Of a stretch of 47,958 bases of DNA, positions 8,864-17,003 are shown in pieces; position 1 is the stretch's first letter, and each line of letters opens with the position of its first letter. The position numbers were made by a program, and so were the translations under genes. Under the pieces are notes generated by a model that worked only from the letters and a program-made list of their open reading frames with translations, had not been told where the DNA came from and made no database searches. The stretch is from Bacteroidota bacterium (GTDB lineage: Bacteria; Bacteroidota; Bacteroidia; Chitinophagales; Chitinophagaceae), in the NCBI GenBank assembly GCA_025363385.1, contig JANYEA010000110.1, forward strand, positions 1-47,958. Direction: 5' to 3'.

Positions 8864-10032
8864 TTGTGCAATTGTTTTAACCAATCTTGTATAGCCAGAA
8901 TCACTTTTAGAGAAACATCTTGTCTGAATTTTGTGTCGATTACTTTTTTTTCATCGTCGGCATTACTCAGAAAAGCAATCTCTAAAAGTGCGTTTGGAAA
9001 ATCAGTGGGTTGATTTAAAGTGAAATTAAAATTTCCCACATTTCCAAATTCGCTCAATTTTAATTCGAGCATTCTTTTCAATAATGCCTGCGTTAAAGGA
9101 CGAAATCCGATATGCTTATAATAAGTGCTCACACCAGAAACTAATTCGTTGGCAGAGGAATTAAAATGCAAAGAAATTAAAAAATCGGGGCTCTGTTCTT
9201 GCAGAAATAAAATGCGGTCTTTGATGTCGAAACTGGTATCGGTATTTCTTGTCATGATCACCTTTTTTACGCCCAGTTTTTTCAAATTTTTCTCTAAAGA
9301 TTTTGCATAAAGTAATGTGTATTCTTTCTCGCTGGTTTTTCTTTTGATGCCTTCCGCACCAGAATTATTACCTCCATGACCAGCATCAATTGCAATCACC
9401 ATCTTTTTGATGTCTAATATGGCGGGTTGCCTTTTTACACGTAGCACTAAATTTTTTCCTATATAAGACAGGCTGTAACCCCAGTGCTGTGTATGTTTCA
9501 GCTCGATGGTGATACGTACCACGTCGTCTTCCACCTGATTATAGTACACATTTTTAATTTCTTTTACAGATTGCAACTGAGTAATCCAATTGGTATTTGA
9601 TTGGACCCCATAAATGTCAATCATAATTTTAGATGGCTCAATTTCCATCCATGACTTATAGGGCAAGTGCTCATCCATATGTACACTCACATAATCGCAC
9701 AAAGAATCACCCTTCACTAAAAAAGATCCCGTTAATGAAAATGGTTTAACCGTAAATACAGAATCCTGTCTGATGTAATTTTTCTCAATAAAAGCTTTAT
9801 GATATTTTGAAAGTTGAACCGTGTATAATTCTTTAGTGGAATCAATTACAAGTAAAAGAATATTACTATCGATATAGCCCATTTTTGTGCCGCCCAATCG
9901 GTCATCACCCAAGCCATATAATAAGGCAGGTAATTTTCCAGTGGATTTACCAACCCAATAATTTGTTTCACTTTTTTGTGCAAAAACAAAAATATGAATG
10001 AACAAAACTGTACAAAGTAATAATCCTCTCAT
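8860..10032 (-). CDS. N-acetylmuramoyl-L-alanine amidase (Amidase_3)
   Basis: Exported cell-wall hydrolase of 390 residues that cuts the amide bond between MurNAc and the stem peptide. A signal peptide is followed by a beta-rich N-terminal region of about 180 residues (AMIN-like position and function; IRIxxDG-type phrases such as VVRITIELKH) and a C-terminal Amidase_3 domain. Zinc ligands: H219 in DAGHGG, a Glu about 15 residues on (SEKEYT), H in ISLHFNSS; the catalytic Glu is in LLEIAFLSN. It is tail-to-tail with the S9 peptidase gene, sharing the bases TTAA for both stops. Confidence 0.9.
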   Translation of the reverse strand: MRGLLLCTVLFIHIFVFAQKSETNYWVGKSTGKLPALLYGLGDDRLGGTKMGYIDSNILLLVIDSTKELYTVQLSKYHKAFIEKNYIRQDSVFTVKPFSLTGSFLVKGDSLCDYVSVHMDEHLPYKSWMEIEPSKIMIDIYGVQSNTNWITQLQSVKEIKNVYYNQVEDDVVRITIELKHTQHWGYSLSYIGKNLVLRVKRQPAILDIKKMVIAIDAGHGGNNSGAEGIKRKTSEKEYTLLYAKSLEKNLKKLGVKKVIMTRNTDTSFDIKDRILFLQEQSPDFLISLHFNSSANELVSGVSTYYKHIGFRPLTQALLKRMLELKLSEFGNVGNFNFTLNQPTDFPNALLEIAFLSNADDEKKVIDTKFRQDVSLKVILAIQDWLKQLHN

Positions 10033-10119
10033 TGAATGAAGATAAAAAAATATAAAGTTAAAAAGCTAGAAAATAAAGGTAGGAATCAAAGCCATTCAAA
10101 GGTGCTTACCCGGTAATAG

Positions 10120-10153
10120 AAAAGACCTTAGCATGTTAAATACTAAGGCCTTC
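10120..10153 (-). terminator. Terminator after the acyl-CoA dehydrogenase gene
   Basis: On the minus strand arms of about ten bases (AAGGCCTTAG / CTAAGGTCTT, one mismatch) enclose an AT loop and are followed by TTTTC. It sits about 75 bases past the dehydrogenase stop and before the amidase start. Confidence 0.7.
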
Positions 10154-10225
10154 TCTGAGCAAGCAATCGTAAGATTATCGATTTGTTAAATTTAGAGTAA
10201 TTTTTCTAAACCTACCAAATTTTCT

Positions 10226-12016
10226 TTAAAACTTATAACCCTTATTCGCGATCATCTTATCTGCAATTCTTCTACGGGCATCTTTGCAATTAAATGGCTC
10301 CACTTTGGTAAACCTTTTCAGTCCAATATGCATCATTCTAAGTTCATCTCCCTCTGCAAAACTGTTTAAAGCGTCTTTTCCGGCTTTATTGATCCTGTCT
10401 GCTGCATCATATAAATAGGTTCGCACCATATCTGCGTGAACGGTGGTTTCGTTCTCTCCTTTCGTGGCCGTAAGTTTCATTACCCTTAATAAGGCACTTT
10501 CTGCATTATACACATCGATGCTCATGTCGGCTATATTCATCAGAATTTCTTGTTCTTTATCTAAAGACATCATCAGTTTTTGTACCGCAGCGCCGGCTAC
10601 CATAAGAATGGCTTTCTTAAAGTTTGAGATGTATTTGCGTTCTTTTACAAAAGCGCCTTCCTCATCGCTATTGAAATCTGGGATGCTCATGAGCTCTTTC
10701 TGAACCGCCATGGCTGGTCCCATCAAATCAAGTTTACCTTTCATAGCACGTTTTAACACCATGTCTACGGTAAGCAAGCGATTAATTTCATTGGTGCCCT
10801 CATAGATTCTATTAATTCTGCTATCGCGATAGGCTCTGGAAATCTGGTATTCATCACTAAATCCATTTCCACCATGTATCTGAACACCTTCGTCTACAAT
10901 AAAATCCAAAGTTTCGCTACCATATACTTTTAGCATGGCACATTCAATGGCAAATTCTTCCGCTGCGCCTAAAAGTGCCTGAGCAAATGTTTTACCTTCA
11001 ACTTCTAAGCTATGTTCAGCATCATCAATCCATTTAGCAGTGCGGTACAAAGCAGATTCGCAAACAAACATTCGGATGGCCATTTCTCCCAATTTGTGTT
11101 TGATAGCTCCAAATTTCGAGATCGACATTTTAAACTGTTCACGATCAATTGCGTATTGTGTAGACACTTCAGCAGCTTTTTTAGCACCACCCAAAGTGGC
11201 TGCACATAACTTTAATCTGCCGATGTTTAAGATATTGAATGCAATGATATGTCCCTTGCCAATTTCACCCAATACATTTTCAACCGGCACTTTACAATCT
11301 TGAAAATAGAGCTGAACGGTAGATGAGCCTTTAATACCCATTTTATGTTCTTCAAGCCCTTGCGTAAATCCTTCCATCCCACGCTCCAAAATAAATCCGG
11401 TAAACTTATCACCATCAATTTTTGCAAAAACGGTATACACATCTGCAAAACCACCATTGGTGATCCAGCATTTTTGCCCGTTTAGAATATAGAATTTTCC
11501 ATCCTCACTCAATTTAGCTGTACTCTTAGCCCCAAGTGCATCGCTACCACTATTAGGTTCTGTTAAACCATAAGCTCCCTTCCACTCACCACTTGCCAAT
11601 TTTGGAATGTATTTATCTTTCTGTGCATCTGTTCCAAAATAGAGAATGGGTAGAGAACCAATTCCGGTATGCGCTGCAATTGCCACTGAAAAAGAATATC
11701 CTCCGCCAAGGCCCTCATTAACAAGGGTTGACGTGATAAAATCTTTTCCCAATCCGCCATATTGTTCTGGAAAGGAAGTAGACAATAAGCCTTGTTCACC
11801 AGCTTTCTGAACCAATGAAGGCATAAGGCCTGGTTCTAATTTTTCGATACGATCGATTACTGGCAAAATTTCTGCCAAAACAAACTGATCGCACATTTCC
11901 ATCACCATCTTCTGTTCCTCATCAAAGTCTTCGGGAATAAAGGTTTCTAATGGATTGCTTTCTTTAATAATCCACTCACCACCTTTTAAAGCCGTTATTT
12001 GTTTTGTTGTTTCCAT
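10226..12016 (-). CDS. Acyl-CoA dehydrogenase, ~600-residue type
   Basis: FAD-dependent acyl-CoA dehydrogenase of fatty-acid beta-oxidation, 596 residues. Signature phrases are GAYGLTEPNSGSDA (substrate/flavin site near 150), WITNGGFADVYTVFAK and QIHGGNGFSDEYQISRAYRD. The catalytic base is E406 in IYEGTNEIN. About 170 residues extend beyond the standard ~400-residue core; such a C-terminal extension is usual in very-long-chain-type enzymes and in this Bacteroidota family. The MarR gene is 23 bases upstream in the same direction, and a terminator follows, so the two form a bicistronic unit probably controlled by the MarR protein in response to an acyl-CoA-like or lipophilic ligand (inference). 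Confidence 0.93.
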   Translation of the reverse strand: METTKQITALKGGEWIIKESNPLETFIPEDFDEEQKMVMEMCDQFVLAEILPVIDRIEKLEPGLMPSLVQKAGEQGLLSTSFPEQYGGLGKDFITSTLVNEGLGGGYSFSVAIAAHTGIGSLPILYFGTDAQKDKYIPKLASGEWKGAYGLTEPNSGSDALGAKSTAKLSEDGKFYILNGQKCWITNGGFADVYTVFAKIDGDKFTGFILERGMEGFTQGLEEHKMGIKGSSTVQLYFQDCKVPVENVLGEIGKGHIIAFNILNIGRLKLCAATLGGAKKAAEVSTQYAIDREQFKMSISKFGAIKHKLGEMAIRMFVCESALYRTAKWIDDAEHSLEVEGKTFAQALLGAAEEFAIECAMLKVYGSETLDFIVDEGVQIHGGNGFSDEYQISRAYRDSRINRIYEGTNEINRLLTVDMVLKRAMKGKLDLMGPAMAVQKELMSIPDFNSDEEGAFVKERKYISNFKKAILMVAGAAVQKLMMSLDKEQEILMNIADMSIDVYNAESALLRVMKLTATKGENETTVHADMVRTYLYDAADRINKAGKDALNSFAEGDELRMMHIGLKRFTKVEPFNCKDARRRIADKMIANKGYKF

Positions 12017-12039
12017 GGAAGAAAATTTATTATTTGTTT

Positions 12040-12489
12040 TTAGATGCTAATTGTGAGGTTATCATAAACCTTTTGAAAAACTATTTTAACGATTTCAATA
12101 TCTTCTTTTTTTACCCCTTCCAATGCCTCGCTCATTGTTTGATTGGCTAGGTCGATGGTTAGATTCTGAATCTGTTTGGCAGCATCTGTAAGGCAAACCA
12201 TATTAATGCGGCGATCAGTTTTGGAGGGCATTCGCTTTACCATTAACTGTTTTTCCAGATTATCGATTAGCCGGGTGATGCTTGGTTTATCTCTGAAAGT
12301 GCGGTTACATAGTTCCTGCTGACTCAAACAATCCTCTTTCCATAAATGGTATAAAATACTCCATTGTTCAATAGTTATTTCAAGTCCGGCATTTCGAAAA
12401 TTCTTCTGCAGCCTTCGAGCCACAGCAGTAGAAGCCATCCCATTGATGACACTATATAATTCTCCTCTTTTAAAATGGTTGTTTGGCAT
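12040..12489 (-). CDS. MarR-family transcription regulator
   Basis: Regulator of 149 residues with a central winged helix at about 45-100 (CLSQQELCNRTFRDKPSITR, then the wing containing KTDRRINMVCLT). The D-R-R of the wing is conserved in the family. It is the first gene of a unit with the acyl-CoA dehydrogenase. A 6-4-6 inverted repeat of MarR-operator type lies five bases in front of its start codon, consistent with autoregulation and control of the downstream gene. Confidence 0.92.
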   Translation of the reverse strand: MPNNHFKRGELYSVINGMASTAVARRLQKNFRNAGLEITIEQWSILYHLWKEDCLSQQELCNRTFRDKPSITRLIDNLEKQLMVKRMPSKTDRRINMVCLTDAAKQIQNLTIDLANQTMSEALEGVKKEDIEIVKIVFQKVYDNLTISI

Positions 12490-12493
12490 ATAG

Positions 12494-12509
12494 TTAGTTA
12501 TGCAACTAA
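12494..12509. promoter_or_regulatory. Probable MarR operator
   Basis: The sequence TTAGTTATGCAACTAA is an inverted repeat with TTAGTT / AACTAA arms and four central bases. MarR-type operators often have TAGTTGC / GCAACTA halves. It lies between the MarR gene and the divergent glycosyltransferase gene, so it could control both. Confidence 0.6.
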
Positions 12510-12605
12510 ATCAAAGTAAGTTCGTTTGGCCGATACCACCAAGTATTTTCCCGTTAATTTTTATCCGTTCATTAAAAATCGGAGCTCAATGGTTTTCTTT
12601 GTGGT

Positions 12606-13754
12606 ATGTATCAGGCATTATTGATCACAACAATTGTTTTATCCATCCTGTATGGCTTACTCATAATACAATACTTGCGGTGGTTTGCAGTATTGCCAGT
12701 ATTTGAAGTGCCATCAGATTTAATCCCTAACACAAAGTTTTCGATCATCATTCCAGCAAGAAACGAAGCTGACAATATCGATCGATTTTTGCCCACAATT
12801 CTTGAGCAAGACTATCCTAATGAATTATATGATGTAACTGTGATCAATGATCACTCAACCGATGATACTGCCCTAAGAGTTCAAACACTGCAGAAAAAGT
12901 ATAGCAACCTCCATTTAATCGAATTATCTGAACACTTAGAGGGATACGCTACCTATGCGTATAAGAAAAAAGCTATTGAAATAGCCATTGCGCAATCTAA
13001 GGGCAAATGGATCATCACCACTGATGCAGATTGTTTGGCAAATAAAGAATGGCTTGTACAATACGATGCCTTTATACAATTAAATCAGCCAGTATTAGTT
13101 GCAGCTCCCGTGATGTTTTTTAATGAGGGTAGTTTTTTATCCATTTTTCAGGTACTGGATTTTATGAGTCTTCAAGGAATTACAGCCGCCGCAGTAAGTG
13201 CGGGAAGTTATGCCATGTGCAATGGTGCAAATCTGGCCTATTTAAAATCTGCGTTTTACAAAGTAGGTCAATTTAAGGGAATCGATCATATTGCTAGTGG
13301 CGATGACATGCTTTTGATGCAAAAGATGAAGCAGCAATTTCCCGGCAAACTAGGCTATCTATTTCAACAAAAAGCCATCATCCAAACAGATGCTATGCCC
13401 AATTGGAAAAGTTTTCTGAATCAGCGTATTCGTTGGGCAAGCAAAGCAGATAGTTATCAGGATAAGCGTATTTTCTTAGTATTATTATTGGTATACCTCT
13501 TAAACTTATCGCTTTTGCTGATCGGGATTTCTGCATTTTTTGTAGAAAATGGAACTTACTATCTTTTCTTATTATTGCTTACAAAAACTTTAGTCGAGCT
13601 TAGTTTTATGATACCGGTCAGTCTATTTTTTGGATTACGCAAAACAATTGTCTGGTTCCCATTGATGCAACCATTTCATATAGTGTACACAGTGGTAGCG
13701 GGTTGGTTAGGCAAATTTGGCTCCTACCAATGGAAAGGAAGAAAACTGCAGTAG
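12606..13754 (+). CDS. Membrane-bound family 2 glycosyltransferase
   Basis: Processive or transfer-type GT2 enzyme of 382 residues. One N-terminal membrane helix (about 3-25), a GT-A domain beginning FSIIIPARNEADNI, the nucleotide-sugar/metal motif D140-A-D142, a later ED/GDD-type acidic motif (IASGDDMLL) and the Q273-R-I-R-W277 motif, then three C-terminal membrane helices. QxxRW is shared by processive enzymes such as cellulose, hyaluronan and poly-GlcNAc synthases, but single-transfer membrane GT2 enzymes have it as well. No partner genes such as a deacetylase are next to it. Converging polysaccharide genes follow 3' of it. Confidence 0.88.
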   Translation: MYQALLITTIVLSILYGLLIIQYLRWFAVLPVFEVPSDLIPNTKFSIIIPARNEADNIDRFLPTILEQDYPNELYDVTVINDHSTDDTALRVQTLQKKYSNLHLIELSEHLEGYATYAYKKKAIEIAIAQSKGKWIITTDADCLANKEWLVQYDAFIQLNQPVLVAAPVMFFNEGSFLSIFQVLDFMSLQGITAAAVSAGSYAMCNGANLAYLKSAFYKVGQFKGIDHIASGDDMLLMQKMKQQFPGKLGYLFQQKAIIQTDAMPNWKSFLNQRIRWASKADSYQDKRIFLVLLLVYLLNLSLLLIGISAFFVENGTYYLFLLLLTKTLVELSFMIPVSLFFGLRKTIVWFPLMQPFHIVYTVVAGWLGKFGSYQWKGRKLQ

Positions 13755-13790
13755 CTTCAAATGGGGATGGTAAGAAGCTAGGCTTTTTTT
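13752..13790 (+). terminator. Terminator of the glycosyltransferase gene
   Basis: Arms TAGCTTC / GAAGCTA, beginning within the last codons' stop, are followed by GGC and seven T. It overlaps the 3' end of the opposite-strand 29-codon ORF. Confidence 0.65.
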
Positions 13791-13867
13791 GATTCAGGCC
13801 ACCATGCATATACCATCATAGCTATCAGGGCGAGCAAGGCAATGGGAAATAATAAAAAACTTTTCAT
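13778..13867 (-). CDS. 29-residue hydrophobic peptide, probable small membrane protein
   Basis: Too short for usual ORF cut-offs. The ATG ORF encodes 29 residues: a Lys at position 2, an unbroken hydrophobic stretch (FLLFPIALLALIAMMVYAWW) and a charged tail (PESKKA). This is the form of single-span accessory peptides. Codon composition (CTC, CTG, GCC, ATA) is not simply AT-rich noise. I do not recognise a family. It lies alone between the glycosyltransferase and O-antigen ligase-like genes, on the strand of the latter and downstream of it, with about 160 bases in between. Confidence 0.5.
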   Translation of the reverse strand: MKSFLLFPIALLALIAMMVYAWWPESKKA

Positions 13868-14029
13868 GGTATCTGTTTCTATTTAATTATGACTATCCCT
13901 GATAAACAAAGTTTAACTGGGAATATGTAATAAAATGTTAAGGCACACCTTGATAGATACGTGTGCAAACTATTTTCGTTGCCTACTTAACAAAAAACCT
14001 GGGGGAAACATCACCGGGATATAGAAAAA

Positions 14030-15475
14030 CTAAGCGATTGAATTTTGCTCGTTCTGTAATTTACGATTTAAAATAAATACAAATCCTAAACAAAGCCAAA
14101 ATAATGAGCCAATTTTATCGGTTTCAATCATATCACTCATCAAATTGATGGAGAGTATCATAGCTAGCATGGCACCCACGGTAATTGTTACGATTCTATC
14201 AAACTGATTCTGAAGCTTGTTATAGAGGTATTGTAATCGAAATAACATGCCTAACCAAAGAAGGGTTAATAAAATAAGACCAGGAATGCCTTGCTCTGCC
14301 AGGGTTAGTAAAAAATAGTTGTGTATGCTACTGTGCTCGGGGTTATTACTCACCCAGGTTTCAAAAGCGTTTAAGGTATAAGGGCGATAACTAGAGTAAA
14401 AATTATTTGGACCAAAACCGGTTACCGGTTTTTCAACAAACATGCGCATACCTGCTACCCAACGATAAAATCTTTCTGCATTCGACACATCTTTTAAGTT
14501 GATAGTAGCCGCCATATGTTCTGAAAAATCGGTATGAAAAATTGTGTGATCATGGTCTGGTGCAAAACGCATATAATGGTAGTTCCCCAATAACCAAGAT
14601 CCAGCAATGAGAACTACTGCAATGGCAATGATCATTATTTTTTTTACCCAGTTTCGATGCATCAAAAAAGCAAATAGTATTCCTACTATAAGTGCCACCC
14701 AGGCACCCCTTGAATAAGAAAAGAATAATCCAATTAAGCCAATAAAAATGGCCAGGGTAATCCATTTTCTATTTTTATTTGTTGCACCAGTTAAGTATCG
14801 CAATGCAATGGCTGGCACCAATAAACATACCAGCATGGAAGAATAATTCACATGATTTCTAAAAAAAGGGTCGATTGTTTTTTTGATGTCTACAAAACTA
14901 AAACCGTACGAAGCATGACGTAAAAGGGTTTGTATCACTATAAAAAGCATGGGTATCAGAAGCAATAGCAGCATTTTTTTTATGCGAGTTTGCGATTGCA
15001 TTAATATCTGTGTCAAGAAAACAAAGGGTACGATGTACCAAATTCGAGCAAGAAAGAATTTGATAGATAACAATGGATGGTTGGCGAAACAAGCACTGAT
15101 GAAAACCCAAATCATGATAAACAGAAGCAACAGAAAAAGAGGTTCCCGATATAAGTTTGCAGGGAACCATTTGGGTTGATGCGCAATTTTAATCAGCACA
15201 AATCCAGTTAACAATATCATCAATATTTCATCAGGAAAATCGATTCCAAGAGATGAAGTGATATTCATTTCCGTAGACAAAGGAAGCATTACTATTAAAA
15301 GCCAGAAAAGATCCTCGGTTCTATTTACACAAAAATTAAATACAATGGGTAGTAATAGCCATATAAATGGAATAACCAAAATTAGGTACGAATGAAGCAG
15401 TATTGATAAAACAATGCAGGCTAAGAATAAAGTAACGGCTACGTTGAATTGATATGTTATTTTCTTAAAGAACAT
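14030..15475 (-). CDS. O-antigen ligase / Wzy-like polysaccharide polymerase or ligase
   Basis: Polytopic inner-membrane protein of 481 residues with about 11-12 predicted membrane helices and the Wzy_C (O-antigen ligase) domain. The large periplasmic loop contains the family signature region: SYSRGAW near mid-protein, FYRWVAGMRMFVEKPVTGFGPNNF-like phrase split around RW and GFGPN, and EHSSIHNYFLLTLAEQG. Such proteins either polymerise repeat units or ligate glycans to lipid A or proteins. It overlaps the upstream Wzz-like gene by one base (TAATG), so translation is coupled and the pair acts on the same glycan. No flippase is in the window. Confidence 0.85.
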   Translation of the reverse strand: MFFKKITYQFNVAVTLFLACIVLSILLHSYLILVIPFIWLLLPIVFNFCVNRTEDLFWLLIVMLPLSTEMNITSSLGIDFPDEILMILLTGFVLIKIAHQPKWFPANLYREPLFLLLLFIMIWVFISACFANHPLLSIKFFLARIWYIVPFVFLTQILMQSQTRIKKMLLLLLIPMLFIVIQTLLRHASYGFSFVDIKKTIDPFFRNHVNYSSMLVCLLVPAIALRYLTGATNKNRKWITLAIFIGLIGLFFSYSRGAWVALIVGILFAFLMHRNWVKKIMIIAIAVVLIAGSWLLGNYHYMRFAPDHDHTIFHTDFSEHMAATINLKDVSNAERFYRWVAGMRMFVEKPVTGFGPNNFYSSYRPYTLNAFETWVSNNPEHSSIHNYFLLTLAEQGIPGLILLTLLWLGMLFRLQYLYNKLQNQFDRIVTITVGAMLAMILSINLMSDMIETDKIGSLFWLCLGFVFILNRKLQNEQNSIA

Positions 15476-16359
15476 TACAATGAATCTTCTCTATTGTAGA
15501 TCAGGAGTACCATTGCGCCAAAAAAAAGACTAACTATTGCAGTAAGAATGAGTACTTCCAGAATATTAGGTTTTTCTGATTTAGCTGCGGGCACTGCTGT
15601 TTCAAGCACAAAAAATGCGGGTGCATTATTTTCGATGGCTAATTTCATTTCACCTGCTGCTTTTTGTTGGGCATTGATCTGTTCGTATAAACTATTTGAT
15701 GTAACATAGTCTAACTGAGACGCATTTTCTTTTGCAACTTTTATTTTATTGCTGATTACTTCATAGACCTTATTCAAAGAGTCGATCGATCTATTAAAAT
15801 TCAACAACATTTTTTCATACCCTGATTTCCAGATCTGTTCTTCTTTTATTCGAGTAATCTCTACCATTCTATTCACAATCCTGGCAGAGAGTTCTGGGTC
15901 TTTGGTCCAGATAGAAATCTTTAATTGACCAAGTTCTGTTTTTTGAATGCTAATATCGTCCTTTAATTCTAACACTGCTTTGCGGCGTAGTTGGTTTAAG
16001 TTGGAGGGTACCCGATTAGTATCAGCTCCTGATAATTGGTAGTAACTAATTAAATTAAATTCATCCACTAATTGTTTGTACACAGTATCCATAGAGGCAA
16101 TGCCATTGATCCTTTCCAGATCATCACCACTACCAAACACTGAGTACAAATTTTGGATATTGGGGTTGAGTAAATGTGATTTATCTGCCAAACTAGGATT
16201 CGCAGAAACTAATATCGAAGAAGAAGCATATTGCTTGGGTACTAAAAAAATAGTGACAGAAGCTACCAATAATGAAACCATCACAAATAGCAAAAGTTGC
16301 TTCCACTTGGTTTGAATCAAATGTACGGTTGACTGAAGATTAAATGAATTGATTTGCAT
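15475..16359 (-). CDS. Wzz-type chain-length determinant-like protein
   Basis: Inner-membrane polysaccharide co-polymerase of 294 residues. The N-terminal helix is at about 22-40, a mostly helical periplasmic region with coiled-coil tendency at about 155-235 follows, and the C-terminal helix is at about 263-285 (LTAIVSLFFGAMVLLIY) with a short basic/acidic tail. The Pro-rich motif typical near TM2 is modest (AAKSEKPNILEV). No tyrosine-kinase domain is attached. First gene of a two-gene unit with the overlapping O-antigen ligase-like gene. Confidence 0.82.
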   Translation of the reverse strand: MQINSFNLQSTVHLIQTKWKQLLLFVMVSLLVASVTIFLVPKQYASSSILVSANPSLADKSHLLNPNIQNLYSVFGSGDDLERINGIASMDTVYKQLVDEFNLISYYQLSGADTNRVPSNLNQLRRKAVLELKDDISIQKTELGQLKISIWTKDPELSARIVNRMVEITRIKEEQIWKSGYEKMLLNFNRSIDSLNKVYEVISNKIKVAKENASQLDYVTSNSLYEQINAQQKAAGEMKLAIENNAPAFFVLETAVPAAKSEKPNILEVLILTAIVSLFFGAMVLLIYNREDSL

Positions 16360-16389
16360 GGTTCAAAATTTCAATATAGAAGCAAAGGT

Positions 16390-16857
16390 CTAAGGAACAA
16401 TCACCACATTTCTTGTTAAGCTTTCATCAAGTGAAATAAAAGTTTCTGTTCTTTCAATCCCCTTGATTTTTTGTAACTCATCGTGCAAAACAAAACGCAA
16501 TTGTTTAATGTCCTTACACACAATTTCCGCAAACATACTATAGTTACCTGTAGTATAGTTTAAACGAACAATTTGAGGGATCTTCTTTAATTCCTTCGCC
16601 ACACTATCATACAAGGAACTTTTTTCAAGGAATATGCCAATAAAAGCGATTACATCGTAACCTAAAATTTTGAGGTCAATTGATAATTTTTTACCTTTAA
16701 CTATTCCAGATTCTTCGAGCTTCTTGATACGTACGTGTATAGTACCGCCAGATACGAAAAGCTTCTTACCCAAATCGGCGTAAGAGATTTCTGCATCTTC
16801 CATCATTTCCTGAATTATTTGCAGATCCAATTTGTCTAAGTTCAATTTGGGTGTCAT
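16390..16857 (-). CDS. Lrp/AsnC-family transcription regulator
   Basis: Regulator of 155 residues. The AsnC-type helix-turn-helix occupies about 5-60 (LDKLDLQIIQEMMEDAEISY, LFVSGGTIHVRIKKLEE) and the RAM ligand-binding/oligomerisation domain about 70-150 (GYDVIAFIGIFLE, TGNYSMFAEIVCKD). An in-frame ATG seven codons upstream exists; I chose MTPKLNLDKL because it aligns with the usual family start. It lies 31 bases upstream of the Wzz-like gene in the same direction but is not an obvious functional partner. The tRNA-like RNA gene diverges from it. Confidence 0.9.
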   Translation of the reverse strand: MTPKLNLDKLDLQIIQEMMEDAEISYADLGKKLFVSGGTIHVRIKKLEESGIVKGKKLSIDLKILGYDVIAFIGIFLEKSSLYDSVAKELKKIPQIVRLNYTTGNYSMFAEIVCKDIKQLRFVLHDELQKIKGIERTETFISLDESLTRNVVIVP

Positions 16858-16941
16858 TTTTAGGTGTAGTTTTAACAATTATCTAATAATTAAAGCAATA
16901 TATTGAATAATATCTATACTTTATAAATTTTCATTAAAATA

Positions 16942-16974
16942 TTTGTAAAAATGGGATGAATGGTACTATATTTG
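16942..16974 (+). promoter_or_regulatory. Bacteroidota-type promoter for the tRNA-like RNA
   Basis: A -33 element TTTG at 16942-16945 and a -7 element TATATTTG at 16967-16974, 21 bases apart, match the phylum consensus TTTG...TAnnTTTG at every fixed base. Transcription would begin near 16980, about 24 bases before the acceptor stem of the RNA. Confidence 0.75.
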
Positions 16975-17003
16975 TCCTCCAAACAAAGAAATAGTTCTTT
17001 ACA

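Noticed and set aside
10443..11303. Plus- and minus-strand frames within the acyl-CoA dehydrogenase gene
   Set aside because: Shadows of the coding frame, without family character.
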